DNA of 64,000 nt, taken from contig NZ_WINH01000017.1 of NCBI RefSeq assembly GCF_010993985.1, positions 38,547 to 102,546 on the forward strand, written 5' to 3'. A model generated the notes under the pieces. That model saw only the letters and a program-made list of their open reading frames with translations, was not told the DNA's origin and searched no databases. Of this stretch, positions 1-9,661 are shown piece after piece. A program made the translations under genes and the position numbers. The DNA comes from Paraferrimonas sp. SM1919. Its GTDB lineage: Bacteria; Pseudomonadota; Gammaproteobacteria; Enterobacterales; Shewanellaceae. Each line of letters starts with the position of its first letter. Within the stretch, counting starts at the first letter, position 1.

Positions 1-115
1 CCTTCAAATCACTAAGAATCTCTCGACGACCGACAACCTGCTCCTCATTTTTAAGGATACTTCTAATTTTATCTAAAACTTGTTGTTCTATATCGAGCTC
101 TGTTAGCAATTCCAT
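1..115 (-). CDS. Unknown protein, N-terminal part only
   Basis: The first 38 codons of a gene that runs off the left edge. The ATG at 113-115 is preceded by AGGGA six bases upstream, a good ribosome binding site, so this looks like a real gene start. The visible residues begin MELLTELDIEQQ and are charged and helical, with no signal peptide. I do not recognise the family. It lies downstream of the RNase P RNA gene on the same strand. In many Shewanella genomes mraZ sits near rnpB, but this is not MraZ. Confidence 0.5.
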   Translation of the reverse strand, partial: MELLTELDIEQQVLDKIRSILKNEEQVVGRREILSDLK

Positions 116-253
116 TGCTTTTCCCTACTAACTTTATGTAAATCCATACTAAAACTTTTCGCCTTAACATAGCAAGCAATCATAACTGTGATGCTATCAA
201 TTTATACAGCGACAAAAAGTAAGTAAATATTTACATAGAAGGATAATTTTGAT

Positions 254-630
<377 letters not shown>

Positions 631-637
631 GGCGCGA

Positions 638-665
638 ATTATACGCCTCCATATTAGCTTTACAA
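638..665 (-). promoter_or_regulatory. Sigma-70 promoter of rnpB
   Basis: On the minus strand TTGTAA (660-665) and a perfect TATAAT (638-643) are separated by 16 bp. The -10 box ends about seven bases before the inferred first base of the RNase P RNA (about 630). It lies just downstream of the rsmI stop. Confidence 0.75.
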
Positions 666-676
666 GTAAAACATCT

Positions 677-1510
677 CTAAAAGTGCTCTAACCCATATTT
701 ATACAAAAGATTTTTCTTGAGATTAAAGATCTGTGCAGTAATCGCTGCAGCTTTCTTCAATGGCATTTCTGCGGCCAACAATTCTAAGGTTGCGATAGCT
801 TTAACAGAAAGATCATCTCCAGATGCACGATAACCTTTAACCATCAACACCATTTCACCTTTTTGCTGTTCGGGAAATTGCTCAAAAAACGAAATGAGTT
901 CTGATGCATTACCACGATGAAAAGTTTCAAATGTCTTCGTGAGTTCGCGGGCGAGAACTAACTCACGTTCAGGTATCACCTGATTAATGGCCGTTAAAGC
1001 AAATATAATTCTCCTAGGGGACTCATAGAATATTAATGTTCTGGGATCTTGGCTGAGTTGTGAAATCAGCTCTAGTCTGGCTTTTTCTTTGGCTGGTAGA
1101 AAGCCCTCAAAACTAAATCTATCCGACGGTAAGCCTGAACCACTTAGAGCGGTGATCATCGCACTGGCTCCTGGTAACGGGATGACCTTTTGCTGTGCTT
1201 CTCTGAGCGTATTGACTAGGTGGTAACCAGGATCAGAAATTAACGGCGTGCCAGCATCGGAAATTAAAGCGACTTTTAAACCTGCTCTAATCTGTTCGAC
1301 AAACCAACTTGCCCGTTGTTTTTCGTTATGATCATGCAAAGCGGTGGTTTTGGTGGTGATCCCATAATGGCTTAATAGTTTGCCACTATGGCGAGTATCT
1401 TCACAGGCAATCAAATCCACATTCTCAAGTACATTTAGCGCTCTTTGAGAAATGTCTTCAAGATTACCGATAGGGGTGGGCACTACATAAAGTGCGGGAA
1501 TTAAGTCCAT
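677..1510 (-). CDS. rsmI: 16S rRNA (cytidine-1402 2'-O)-methyltransferase RsmI
   Basis: A SAM-dependent methyltransferase that 2'-O-methylates C1402 in the decoding centre of 16S rRNA. At 277 aa it is close to the usual 280-290. The tetrapyrrole-methylase fold is recognisable: VVPTPIGNLEDIS near residue 9, CEDTRHSGKLL near 36, SDAGTPLISDPG near 84 and PLPGASAMITALSGSGLPSDRF near 110. The start used, MDLIPALYVV, gives a compact N-terminus; no strong SD is evident. It is transcribed away from lpoA, the arrangement seen across gammaproteobacteria, and its 3' end abuts the rnpB promoter. Confidence 0.96.
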   Translation of the reverse strand: MDLIPALYVVPTPIGNLEDISQRALNVLENVDLIACEDTRHSGKLLSHYGITTKTTALHDHNEKQRASWFVEQIRAGLKVALISDAGTPLISDPGYHLVNTLREAQQKVIPLPGASAMITALSGSGLPSDRFSFEGFLPAKEKARLELISQLSQDPRTLIFYESPRRIIFALTAINQVIPERELVLARELTKTFETFHRGNASELISFFEQFPEQQKGEMVLMVKGYRASGDDLSVKAIATLELLAAEMPLKKAAAITAQIFNLKKNLLYKYGLEHF

Positions 1511-1620
1511 AATATGTCTCAGTAAATTACTTTATAAAGCTTGCTTGGCAGAGTAAACTTATATAGGCGAAAATTATCGCTATCTCTGGTTTAGTTCAGC
1601 TTTAAGCTACATAAAACCAG

Positions 1621-1626
1621 TATAAT
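1621..1626 (+). promoter_or_regulatory. Candidate -10 box for lpoA
   Basis: A perfect TATAAT in the 142-bp divergent rsmI/lpoA gap, about 39 bp upstream of the lpoA ATG. No good -35 hexamer lies at the standard distance, so the assignment is tentative. Confidence 0.4.
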
Positions 1627-1664
1627 TCCGCTTTATCAAAGTTTTAACCCTAATGGAAATCAAC

Positions 1665-3461
1665 ATGAAAAGCTGCGGCAGATTAATTTTACCATTGCTA
1701 AGCCTCTTATTTATAGTCGCTGGCTGTAGTCAAAAAATTGAACCAATAAAATCCAAGGATACTCAATCAACACTACAGTACCAACAGCAACCAGCCCAAC
1801 ATCACATTGCTGCATCAAAATCTGCCAACAGTAATTTTAATCAAATTGGTCATTTGCTCCTAGCAGCACAAGCTTATCTTGAAGCGCATCAAATTAACCA
1901 AGCAAACTCATTGTTAACCAGCCTCAGTGATAAGGTTAGTTTAGATTCAAGACTCAAATACAAGCATCAGTATCTAACCGCTAAATTTTTGCAGCTTACT
2001 GACAACAACGATCAAGCTTTGCTGATTTTAGATGATCTTAAAACAAAACCCTTATCCACTTACCAAAAAGATGAGGTTTTATTCTTGGCCAGCAGCATCT
2101 ATCAGCTTACAGGGCAACCCTTAGAGCAAGTGGAAAACTTAACTCAACTTTCACCAGCTAGCACTACCCCTCTAGTGAATGAGCAAATCTGGCAAGCAAT
2201 TTCTAAACTTCCGCTATCAACTTTAGAGCTATTCCAGCAACAAGCTAATTATACCTTCCAAGGCTGGCTTGATTTGGGGCGAGTTACTCAACGCAATATG
2301 TCACAGCCAGATGTATTAAAACAGCAATTATTGCTGTGGCAACAACAATACCTAAATCACCCGGCAGCCATACAACTGCCAAGTAATCTGCAAGCTGCCA
2401 TTGAAGTAGAGGCCTATCAGCCTAATGCTGTCGCGGTGATTCTACCATTACAAGGAAAACTGGTTCAGCAAGCACAAGCGATTCGCAATGGGATACTAAC
2501 GAAACTCTATCAAATTCCCGTAGAACAGCGCCCTGTGGTTCATTTTATAGATTCAGAGCAAGGGCTAGAGCTGGCCTACCAGCAGGTACAAAACCTAGGC
2601 AGTGAGTTTGTAATTGGTCCATTACTTCGCAGTGAAGTGGATGAGTCCCTTACTTTGAACAATCAACCTCAAAATCAGCTATTTTTAAACTATCCGCAGC
2701 AACTCAAAGCGGATAGCCATAAATATTATTTCTCTTTGTCGCCTAACACCGAAGCAGAAAATGCAGCCAATTACTTATTTGGCCAAGGCATTAAAAGACC
2801 TATCGTAATTCATAAGCAAAATTCAACCAGTCAAAGGATGTTCGATACTTTTTCGCAGCAATGGTATCAGCATACTGGAGTGCAAGTTGAGTCATATAAG
2901 TATAAGAACTCTCGCGACTTAAAAGATATCGTAGCAAAGGCTCTCGGCAGTGCGGACTCATTAACCAGAATTAATAAAATTAAAAACCTTTTAAATGTGG
3001 CTGTTGAAGCAGACTTTCGGTCAAGAACCGATGTCGACGGTATCTATCTCATTGCATCAGGCCAGGAGGTTAAGCTGATAAAACCTTTTATTGATGTGAA
3101 CCTATCCCGTGCAGGGACTAAAATCAAAACTTTCACAGCAAGCCGAGCGAATCTTCCAGCCGCACAGCTAGGCCGTGAATTAAATGGAATGATGATTAAT
3201 GATATGCCCATCATCTTCTCGGATAATGAGCAAGCGAAGTTAATTGCAAAAGTATGGCCTCAGTGGGGACTGTCACAAAAGAGATTATTTGCCTTTGGTT
3301 ATGACGCCTTAGCTTTAATTCCACAATTAGCGCAAATGAAAGTATTTAATGAATACCAGTTTTCCGGGCTAAGTGGTGCCTTAACCAGTGAAGCTAACGG
3401 TCAAATAAAAGCCCAGCAAGCTTGGGGGCAGGTTTACAATAAAAGATTAATTAAACAATGA
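1665..3461 (+). CDS. lpoA: Outer-membrane lipoprotein activator of PBP1a, LpoA
   Basis: LpoA reaches through the periplasm to stimulate the transpeptidase of PBP1a (MrcA, also in this window). I chose the ATG at 1665: GGAAA at 1655-1659 is well spaced for it, whereas an upstream in-frame ATG at 1653 has no SD. From 1665 the protein is 598 aa and opens with a lipoprotein signal ending in IVAGC (Cys21). The N-terminal half (about 45-240) is helical and TPR-like. The C-terminal half (about 250-598) has the LppC periplasmic-binding-protein fold, with VAVILPLQGK, FVIGPLLRSEV and FAFGYDALALIPQL. It is Gln-rich, as usual for LpoA. It overlaps yraN by 4 bp. Confidence 0.93.
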   Translation: MKSCGRLILPLLSLLFIVAGCSQKIEPIKSKDTQSTLQYQQQPAQHHIAASKSANSNFNQIGHLLLAAQAYLEAHQINQANSLLTSLSDKVSLDSRLKYKHQYLTAKFLQLTDNNDQALLILDDLKTKPLSTYQKDEVLFLASSIYQLTGQPLEQVENLTQLSPASTTPLVNEQIWQAISKLPLSTLELFQQQANYTFQGWLDLGRVTQRNMSQPDVLKQQLLLWQQQYLNHPAAIQLPSNLQAAIEVEAYQPNAVAVILPLQGKLVQQAQAIRNGILTKLYQIPVEQRPVVHFIDSEQGLELAYQQVQNLGSEFVIGPLLRSEVDESLTLNNQPQNQLFLNYPQQLKADSHKYYFSLSPNTEAENAANYLFGQGIKRPIVIHKQNSTSQRMFDTFSQQWYQHTGVQVESYKYKNSRDLKDIVAKALGSADSLTRINKIKNLLNVAVEADFRSRTDVDGIYLIASGQEVKLIKPFIDVNLSRAGTKIKTFTASRANLPAAQLGRELNGMMINDMPIIFSDNEQAKLIAKVWPQWGLSQKRLFAFGYDALALIPQLAQMKVFNEYQFSGLSGALTSEANGQIKAQQAWGQVYNKRLIKQ

Positions 3462-3796
3462 GCATTACCCTTGGCCAAGAATTCGAAAAGCAGGCTGCAC
3501 AATATCTGCAAAGCCAAGGGTTAAAATTGGTTGGCCAAAATATAAACTACAAATTTGGCGAAATTGATTTGGTTATGAAAGAAGCCAATCAATGGGTTTT
3601 TGTTGAAGTGAAATATCGAAGCACATTACAATTTGGTGGTGCGCTAGCGGCCATAAGCCAAGCCAAAAAAATGAAAATAATTCGTGCTGTTGAAGCTTAT
3701 GTTCAGCAGCATAACATCAAGCAATCATATAGAATTGACGTTATTGCCTTTGAAGGACAACAACTTCATTGGCTAAAAAACGCTATTACTGCATAA
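3458..3796 (+). CDS. yraN: YraN/UPF0102 family nuclease-fold protein
   Basis: A 112-aa protein of the UPF0102 family, which carries a Holliday-junction-resolvase-like, PD-(D/E)XK-type fold but has no firmly established function. The motif is visible: GQEFEKQAAQYLQSQG at the start, then FGEIDLVMKE (the family E-x-D) and WVFVEVKYR (E-x-K). The ATG overlaps the lpoA stop (ATGA), so translation is probably coupled. The lpoA-yraN-diaA-dolP order is conserved in gammaproteobacteria. Confidence 0.93.
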   Translation: MSITLGQEFEKQAAQYLQSQGLKLVGQNINYKFGEIDLVMKEANQWVFVEVKYRSTLQFGGALAAISQAKKMKIIRAVEAYVQQHNIKQSYRIDVIAFEGQQLHWLKNAITA

Positions 3797-3800
3797 TTAA

Positions 3801-4414
<614 letters not shown>

Positions 4415-4415
<1 letters not shown>

Positions 4416-4981
4416 TGTTGCGGCTGCCTCTAATATTACTAACAATATTTTTGATACAAGGATGTGCTGGTCTAGTGTTAGTTGGGGCAGCAAGTACTGC
4501 CGTAGTCGCCAATGATAAGCGTTCCATTGAGACTCAAGTGGATGATAAAACCATAGAAGCGAAATTATCTGACGCCCTTGGTGAGCATCCCGAAATTCAA
4601 GAACATACTAACATTAGCCTGCATGCAATTAACAACAAGCTGTTGATGGTTGGCCAAGTGCCGACTCACCCTCTAAAACAAAAGATTCTGAAAATCATTC
4701 AGGATTTAGATCTCACTGAATCTATCTACGATAGAATTCGAATTGGTAATCCAACCTCCTTGGCTACACGCACAAATGACACTTGGATTACCACCAAGAT
4801 TAAGACTCAATTAATCGCCAAAACCGGAATAGACAGTTCCAGGGTCAAGGTCGTTACGGAGAACGGCGAAGTCTTTTTAATAGGCTTGGTTACCAGCAGT
4901 AACGCTAGCAAAGCTGTTGATATTGCTCGTAATACCACTGGGGTCAGAAAAGTGGTACGCTTTTTTGAGTTCACACTGTAA
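4415..4981 (+). CDS. dolP: Outer-membrane lipoprotein DolP (YraP), two BON domains
   Basis: DolP supports outer-membrane integrity and the activity of the NlpD-dependent amidase pathway and BAM in enterobacteria. The 188-aa protein has a lipoprotein signal ending FLIQGC (Cys17), then two BON domains at about 45-112 (KTIEAKLSDAL ... NKLLMVGQVP) and 122-188 (TWITTKIKTQLI ... GEVFLIGLV ... VRKVVRFFEF). It is the last gene of the lpoA operon and is followed by a terminator. Length and domain layout match E. coli DolP (191 aa). Confidence 0.93.
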
Positions 4982-5005
4982 GCAATCACGAGCTTGATAA
5001 CTGAT

Positions 5006-5040
5006 AAACTGCCATCGTTAATTTGGCAGTTTTGTTATTT
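5006..5040 (+). terminator. Rho-independent terminator after dolP
   Basis: AAACTGCCA (5006-5014) pairs with TGGCAGTTT (5024-5032) around a 9-base loop and is followed by a T-rich tail. It lies 25 bp after the dolP stop. Confidence 0.8.
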
Positions 5041-5088
5041 TTAGTCTTAAATTATTGTTAATATTTAACTTTACACTTAAGGCTAATA

Positions 5089-5973
5089 ATGACCCTTACC
5101 CGACTTTTGTTGCTGGCGTTTCTTTGCCCTTTAACAGCCCTTTCCCAAGGTACCTCAAGTATCAGCACAGCTGGGCAAACGGTCATCAAAGACAAAGATT
5201 ATCTTGGCAACCCACAGCATGTAGAAAACATTTATCAACCAGTGACCACCGCACTGCCCTTTTGGCGTGATGAAGCAATAAAAAGGGGCTATGACTTGCC
5301 CCTGCCTTTTGGTGGAGTTATCAGTTGGATGCATATGGATCAAGGTCTCATCGTAGATAACCTCAAAGTCGATGGAGCCCAATTAGAATCTGTTGGTTTA
5401 GCCAATGCAAGTTCCGTCGATAACGTGATTAGCGGTCGCCTAGATGCTTGGATTTTTCCTTTTTTAAATGTCTATGGCGTGCTTGGTTACACTTCCGGCA
5501 CCATGAAGGCCCAAGTAACAATCAAGGATACCATGCTAGATATTGATGAAACCATCGCCTTTGAAACCGATTATGATGGCATTACTTACGGGGGTGGATT
5601 AACTATTGCTGGAGGCTATAAAAGCTTCTTTGCCATGATCGATAGCAATGCCACCCGCTCTGAGTTAAACACCGGCACCAATGCCATTCAAACGCTAACG
5701 GTCACCCCTCGAGTGGGTTTACTTTTTGATTCCACTGGCTATGGTACAGGGACGCTTTGGATAGGCGCTATGTACATTAATGTTGACCAAACTTTAACGG
5801 CTGCACTGCCAGCAAACCTTGGCACTTTAAATGCGGATCTTTCTGGTAAACAAGCATGGAATGGTCTACTCGGCGGATCTTGGGAACTTAATAAGCGCTA
5901 CTCATTTCAAGCTGAGGTTGGCGGCTTGGGTGATCGTAAGCAGTTTATGCTGAGCTCGATGATCCGCTTTTAA
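5089..5973 (+). CDS. Predicted outer-membrane beta-barrel protein, function unknown
   Basis: A 294-aa protein with a Sec signal peptide (hydrophobic LLLLAFLCPLTALS, likely cleaved near residue 20) and no lipobox. The rest has many short strands alternating polar and hydrophobic residues (for example LDAWIFPFLNVYGVLGYTSG, TYGGGLTIAGGYKSFFAMID, VTPRVGLLFDS). It ends in Phe (SSMIRF), as expected for a BAM substrate, so I infer a small barrel. I do not recognise a named family. AAGG lies 6 bp before the ATG. It is a single-gene unit between two terminators. Confidence 0.75.
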   Translation: MTLTRLLLLAFLCPLTALSQGTSSISTAGQTVIKDKDYLGNPQHVENIYQPVTTALPFWRDEAIKRGYDLPLPFGGVISWMHMDQGLIVDNLKVDGAQLESVGLANASSVDNVISGRLDAWIFPFLNVYGVLGYTSGTMKAQVTIKDTMLDIDETIAFETDYDGITYGGGLTIAGGYKSFFAMIDSNATRSELNTGTNAIQTLTVTPRVGLLFDSTGYGTGTLWIGAMYINVDQTLTAALPANLGTLNADLSGKQAWNGLLGGSWELNKRYSFQAEVGGLGDRKQFMLSSMIRF

Positions 5974-5990
5974 TTACATTTACTGACTAC

Positions 5991-6020
5991 AAAAATGCCG
6001 AGCTTAAACTCGGCATTTTT
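5991..6020. terminator. Bidirectional terminator between the barrel gene and trpS
   Basis: AAAAATGCCGAG (5991-6002), a 6-base loop, then CTCGGCATTTTT (6009-6020). The perfect 12-bp arms give a T-run on either strand, serving the convergent genes on both sides. Confidence 0.92.
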
Positions 6021-6037
6021 CATTGAGTAACTCACCT

Positions 6038-7036
6038 TTATACAATCAGACCAATCTTCTGGTAAACATCCTTAATGGTCTTTTGTGCTCGAGCACGGGC
6101 TTTTTCCGCCCCCTCTTTCATCACTTGCTCAAGGTAAGCTTCATCAGCACGAATTTCTTTATAGCGAGCTTGAATTGGCTCTAACATCGCCACAACAGCC
6201 TCTGCTGTAGCCACCTTTAAGTGACCGTACATTTGACCTTCAAACTCTGCTTCTAGCGCTTTGATCGATTTACCTGTACAACCAGATAGCAAACTCAGTA
6301 GGTTTGAAACCCCTGGTTTCTGTTCAACATCAAAACGAACCACTGGTGGCTCCTCAGAATCTGTCACTGCTTTTTTTACTTTCTTGATGATCTTTTTAGG
6401 ATCTTCTAAAAGGCCAATAATATTATTTGGGTTGTCATCTGACTTAGACATCTTCTTAGTCGGATCTTGCAGTGACATCACCTTAGCCCCCGTTGGCGGA
6501 ATAAAAGGTTCAGGAACAACAAAGGTTTCGCCATAAATATTATTAAAGCGAGTCGCAATATCACGGGTAAGCTCAAGGTGTTGCTTTTGATCTTGGCCGA
6601 CAGGGATCTCATTGGCCTGATAAAGCAAGATATCTGCAGCCATTAAGACAGGGTAGCCAAACAAGCCAACATTAATGTTATTAGCATGTTTTTGCGACTT
6701 ATCCTTAAATTGGGTCATGCGATTTAGCTCACCCATTTGGGTGTAACAGTTTAACGCCCAGCCAAGCTGAGTATGCTCAGGCACATGTGATTGAATAAAT
6801 ACGGTACTTTTTTTAGGGTCTACGCCACAAGCAATATACAAAGCTAACGTATCTAGACACGCTTCACGAAGAGCTTGGGGATCTTGGCGCACTGTAATCG
6901 CATGCAAATCAACAACACAGTATAAACAATCGTGACTATCTTGCATTTGCACCCATTGACGCAATGCACCCATATAGTTTCCTATGGTTAAAGCACCTGA
7001 AGGCTGCGCACCACTCAATACAATTGGCTTAGTCAT
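6038..7036 (-). CDS. trpS: Tryptophanyl-tRNA synthetase
   Basis: A class I synthetase that charges tRNA-Trp, 332 aa. Motifs: [18 protein letters not shown] near residue 8 contains the HIGH-equivalent TIGN, and [12 protein letters not shown] near 193 is the KMSKS loop. [16 protein letters not shown] is the typical tryptophan/adenylate region. It is the last gene of the rpe-gph-trpS unit, starting 4 bp after gph, an order shared with E. coli. Confidence 0.98.
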   Translation of the reverse strand: MTKPIVLSGAQPSGALTIGNYMGALRQWVQMQDSHDCLYCVVDLHAITVRQDPQALREACLDTLALYIACGVDPKKSTVFIQSHVPEHTQLGWALNCYTQMGELNRMTQFKDKSQKHANNINVGLFGYPVLMAADILLYQANEIPVGQDQKQHLELTRDIATRFNNIYGETFVVPEPFIPPTGAKVMSLQDPTKKMSKSDDNPNNIIGLLEDPKKIIKKVKKAVTDSEEPPVVRFDVEQKPGVSNLLSLLSGCTGKSIKALEAEFEGQMYGHLKVATAEAVVAMLEPIQARYKEIRADEAYLEQVMKEGAEKARARAQKTIKDVYQKIGLIV

Positions 7037-7040
7037 TGGT

Positions 7041-7730
7041 TTAACACTCCGTTATATAATTCAGTTTAAGGACTTCTAATATTTGATTAAAATGCTGGCA
7101 AATATGGTTAGGATTACTGTCAGTAATGCATTCACCATAGTTATAACCGTACGTCACAGCTATTGTGTCTACAGCTGCAGCCTGGCCGCATAGGATATCA
7201 TTTTTTGAGTCGCCAACCATTAGCAATTGTGTATTATTAATCCCAATTTCAGCTAATAGATGCTGCAATGGTAAAGGATCTGGCTTCATGCGCTCTAGTG
7301 AGTCCGCTCCCAATACATAGCTAAAATGATGCGCAATGCCTAAAGCCTCCAGCAACTTTGGGGTAAAACGATAGGGTTTATTGGTTACCACAGCTAAAGT
7401 AAGCCCCATTTTCTGTAAACTATCGAGAGTTTCAGCTACGCCATCAAACAATGCTGTGGCCTGCTCTAAATGATGGTCGTAATAATCTAAAAACTTTGGT
7501 AATAATTCTGCCAATAATTGCTCTGTTGGTGGCTTGGCTAATGCAAAAGTCAGCGCACGAGTTAACAATACCCTTGCACCATTACCTATCCAACTGTGTA
7601 CCTGCTCAAGCTCACACGGAGTAAGATTATGCTCTTTAAGAGTGTCATTCAACGCTGCGGTTAAATCAGGGACACTATCGACTAAGGTGCCATCTAAATC
7701 GAAGGCGATGGCTTTAATATTTATATTCAT
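7041..7730 (-). CDS. gph: Phosphoglycolate phosphatase (HAD family)
   Basis: Hydrolyses 2-phosphoglycolate formed during repair of 3'-phosphoglycolate DNA ends. HAD motifs: DLDGTLVDS near residue 10 (nucleophile and acid/base Asp pair), VVTNKP near 116, and the MVGDSKNDI acidic motif near 172, with a Lys in the MKPDPLPLQ segment. The length of 229 aa is slightly under the 252 of E. coli Gph. It lies between rpe (12 bp upstream) and trpS. Confidence 0.93.
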   Translation of the reverse strand: MNINIKAIAFDLDGTLVDSVPDLTAALNDTLKEHNLTPCELEQVHSWIGNGARVLLTRALTFALAKPPTEQLLAELLPKFLDYYDHHLEQATALFDGVAETLDSLQKMGLTLAVVTNKPYRFTPKLLEALGIAHHFSYVLGADSLERMKPDPLPLQHLLAEIGINNTQLLMVGDSKNDILCGQAAAVDTIAVTYGYNYGECITDSNPNHICQHFNQILEVLKLNYITEC

Positions 7731-7742
7731 TACTGTTTTGGC

Positions 7743-8414
7743 TTATTTAAGAGCGGCTAACTGCTTGCGCATTTGTGCAATCGCAACAGCATAATCGGGT
7801 TCATTAAAAATTGCTGAACCGGCAACAAACATGTCTGCGCCTGCGGCGGCAATTTCAGCGATATTATCTACTTTTACACCGCCATCAATTTCTAGACGTA
7901 TATCAAAACCACTAGCATCGATCTTAGCACGTACTTGCTTTAACTTAGCTAAAGTCGCTGGTATAAAGGATTGGCCACCAAAACCGGGGTTGACTGACAT
8001 CAATAAAATCACATCAAGTTTATCCATAACATGATCTAAATAGTGTAATGATGTTGCGGGATTAAATACTAAACCAGCTTTTAAGCCATGGGATTTAATC
8101 AATTGTAAAGATCGGTCAATGTGTTTAGAAGCTTCAGCATGAAAAGTAATGATTGAAGCACCCGCTTTGGCGAACTGCTCAATCATGTCATCTACGGGTT
8201 CAACCATCAAATGAACATCAATATCAGCCTCAATACCATAATTCCTTAATGCCTTACATACCATAGGGCCAAAAGTTAAATTAGGTACATAATGATTATC
8301 CATTACATCAAAATGAATGACATCTGCTCCTGCTGATAATACGTTTTCAACTTCTTCACCAAGACGGGCGAAATCAGCAGACAAAATGGATGGGGCGATA
8401 ATGAAATCTTTCAT
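7743..8414 (-). CDS. rpe: Ribulose-phosphate 3-epimerase
   Basis: Interconverts D-ribulose-5-phosphate and D-xylulose-5-phosphate in the pentose phosphate pathway. A 223-aa TIM barrel: [16 protein letters not shown] near residue 6, [17 protein letters not shown] near 34 (metal and catalytic Asp), [10 protein letters not shown] near 66, [12 protein letters not shown] near 139 and LEIDGGV near 174. First gene of rpe-gph-trpS. In E. coli dam directly precedes rpe; here three genes separate them. Confidence 0.97.
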   Translation of the reverse strand: MKDFIIAPSILSADFARLGEEVENVLSAGADVIHFDVMDNHYVPNLTFGPMVCKALRNYGIEADIDVHLMVEPVDDMIEQFAKAGASIITFHAEASKHIDRSLQLIKSHGLKAGLVFNPATSLHYLDHVMDKLDVILLMSVNPGFGGQSFIPATLAKLKQVRAKIDASGFDIRLEIDGGVKVDNIAEIAAAGADMFVAGSAIFNEPDYAVAIAQMRKQLAALK

Positions 8415-8545
8415 ATTAATTACCTAATATTTGGAATAACCCTATTGTCTATAAAACCAGACGCGCAATCAATTAAGCTGGTCCAAAAAAAATTTTTATT
8501 TTCTGACTATACTTATCGAGCATCATTCATATAGGAATATTTAAA

Positions 8546-9175
8546 ATGCAAAACAAACATATTTACCTTTTAGGTACATTCTTATGCGGTGTTACATTTT
8601 CACAAAACGCGCAAGCGGAGTTTTCTGGTTACATAACAGGTGCCAGTAACTATCTGTTTCGTGGGGAAAGTCAAACAAACAACAATCCGGCATTCCAAGC
8701 TGGTTTAGACTATGAACATGATTCTGGTCTTTATGTTGGCGCTTGGGGCTCTAACTATAAAACCGATGACAACAAAAATGATGTCGAATTAAATTGGTTT
8801 GGTGGTTATGGCTTTGACATCACCGATGATCTCTATGTCGATTTTGGGGTGATTCGTTACCATTATGTGGATGCCGGAGGACACACTACAGAATGGAACG
8901 CAAATCTCGAATATCTAGGGCTCGGTTTTAGCTTTCATTATGATGAACATGAAAAGCAATATTATTATGAATTAAACTATGGAGTGGAATTTAGCGATGA
9001 TTTCACGTTAGATTTACATGCTGGCCAAAAGCAACCTAATTCAGGTAAAAACAATTATGACTTAGGGGCTAATTTTAATTACACCCTATATGATACCTTT
9101 GATCTATTTGCCGGTGCTGTTTATCACGAAACTTCGAAAGAAGCCTTTATTGCTGGGGTGAACATAAACTTCTAA
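8546..9175 (+). CDS. TorF-family putative porin
   Basis: A 209-aa outer-membrane protein with a signal peptide cleaved after SQNAQA (about residue 26). The mature start EFSGYITGASNYLFRGESQTNNNPAFQAG is characteristic of the TorF/Gcw_chp (TIGR02001) family. Repeated aromatic strand pairs (DLYVDFGVIRYHYVDAGG, YYYELNYGVEFSD) and a terminal Phe (GVNINF) fit a beta-barrel. AGGA lies 9 bp before the ATG. Substrate unknown. It is divergent from rpe. Confidence 0.85.
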   Translation: MQNKHIYLLGTFLCGVTFSQNAQAEFSGYITGASNYLFRGESQTNNNPAFQAGLDYEHDSGLYVGAWGSNYKTDDNKNDVELNWFGGYGFDITDDLYVDFGVIRYHYVDAGGHTTEWNANLEYLGLGFSFHYDEHEKQYYYELNYGVEFSDDFTLDLHAGQKQPNSGKNNYDLGANFNYTLYDTFDLFAGAVYHETSKEAFIAGVNINF

Positions 9176-9268
9176 GCAATCGCTCAAAAAGTAGCCATAG
9201 GTGATTTTGTTTGATAACTTAATAGTAGTTGGTATTACCATTAAGAGAACAACTGAAGAGAGGGAACG

Positions 9269-9481
9269 ATGATTAAAAAGATCACTATTGTGGCTACTAT
9301 CTGCATATTGCTTTTAGTCTATCAAGATTTGCCCATTGCTAACTGCCATGAAACCGTAAATGCAAATATTAATGACCTATCTTGGAGCAAATGGCTGAAA
9401 GCTGACAATCAGTCTTATTTAAGCCACTTCCTAGAATTAATTGAGCTACTCTATGGAAACAACGAACAAAGTTTACTTTAG
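9269..9481 (+). CDS. Small membrane-anchored protein, function unknown
   Basis: A 70-aa protein with a hydrophobic N-terminus (residues 4-19, ITIVATICILLLVYQD) that could be an uncleaved anchor or a signal peptide, followed by a short polar, partly helical tail (SHFLELIELLYGNN). An unusually strong Shine-Dalgarno (GAGAGGGAACG) precedes the ATG, supporting it as a real gene. The next small gene starts 3 bp after its stop, so the two are probably co-translated. I do not recognise a family. Confidence 0.65.
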   Translation: MIKKITIVATICILLLVYQDLPIANCHETVNANINDLSWSKWLKADNQSYLSHFLELIELLYGNNEQSLL

Positions 9482-9484
9482 TCT

Positions 9485-9661
9485 ATGAAAGTTTCCCCAC
9501 TGAAAAGCGCCCTCGCTGCAATGTTTGGCGTTCAATCTGAATCAAATAGGCAGCTGGACTTTAATCAACCCTCTGTTATGCCTTTTATTATCTCTGGTAT
9601 TTTAGTGACTGCCATTTTTATCATCTTGCTGCTGGCAGTCGTTACAATTATTACTGCTTAA
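9485..9661 (+). CDS. DUF2970 family single-pass membrane protein
   Basis: A 58-aa gene. It opens MKVSPLKSALAAMFGVQSES and continues NRQLDFNQPS, the pattern I know from DUF2970 proteins (a conserved AAxFGVQS...NRxxDF patch followed by one transmembrane helix). The helix spans about residues 34-57 (FIISGILVTAIFIILLLAVV). Function unknown. There is no clear SD, but the ATG is 3 bp after the previous stop, suggesting coupling. Its last 11 bp overlap the 3' end of dam on the opposite strand. Confidence 0.8.
   Translation: MKVSPLKSALAAMFGVQSESNRQLDFNQPSVMPFIISGILVTAIFIILLLAVVTIITA

Noticed and set aside
5055..5270. 71-codon frame starting at 5055
   Set aside because: Overlaps the start of the barrel-protein gene in another frame; the ATG at 5089 has a proper SD and signal peptide.
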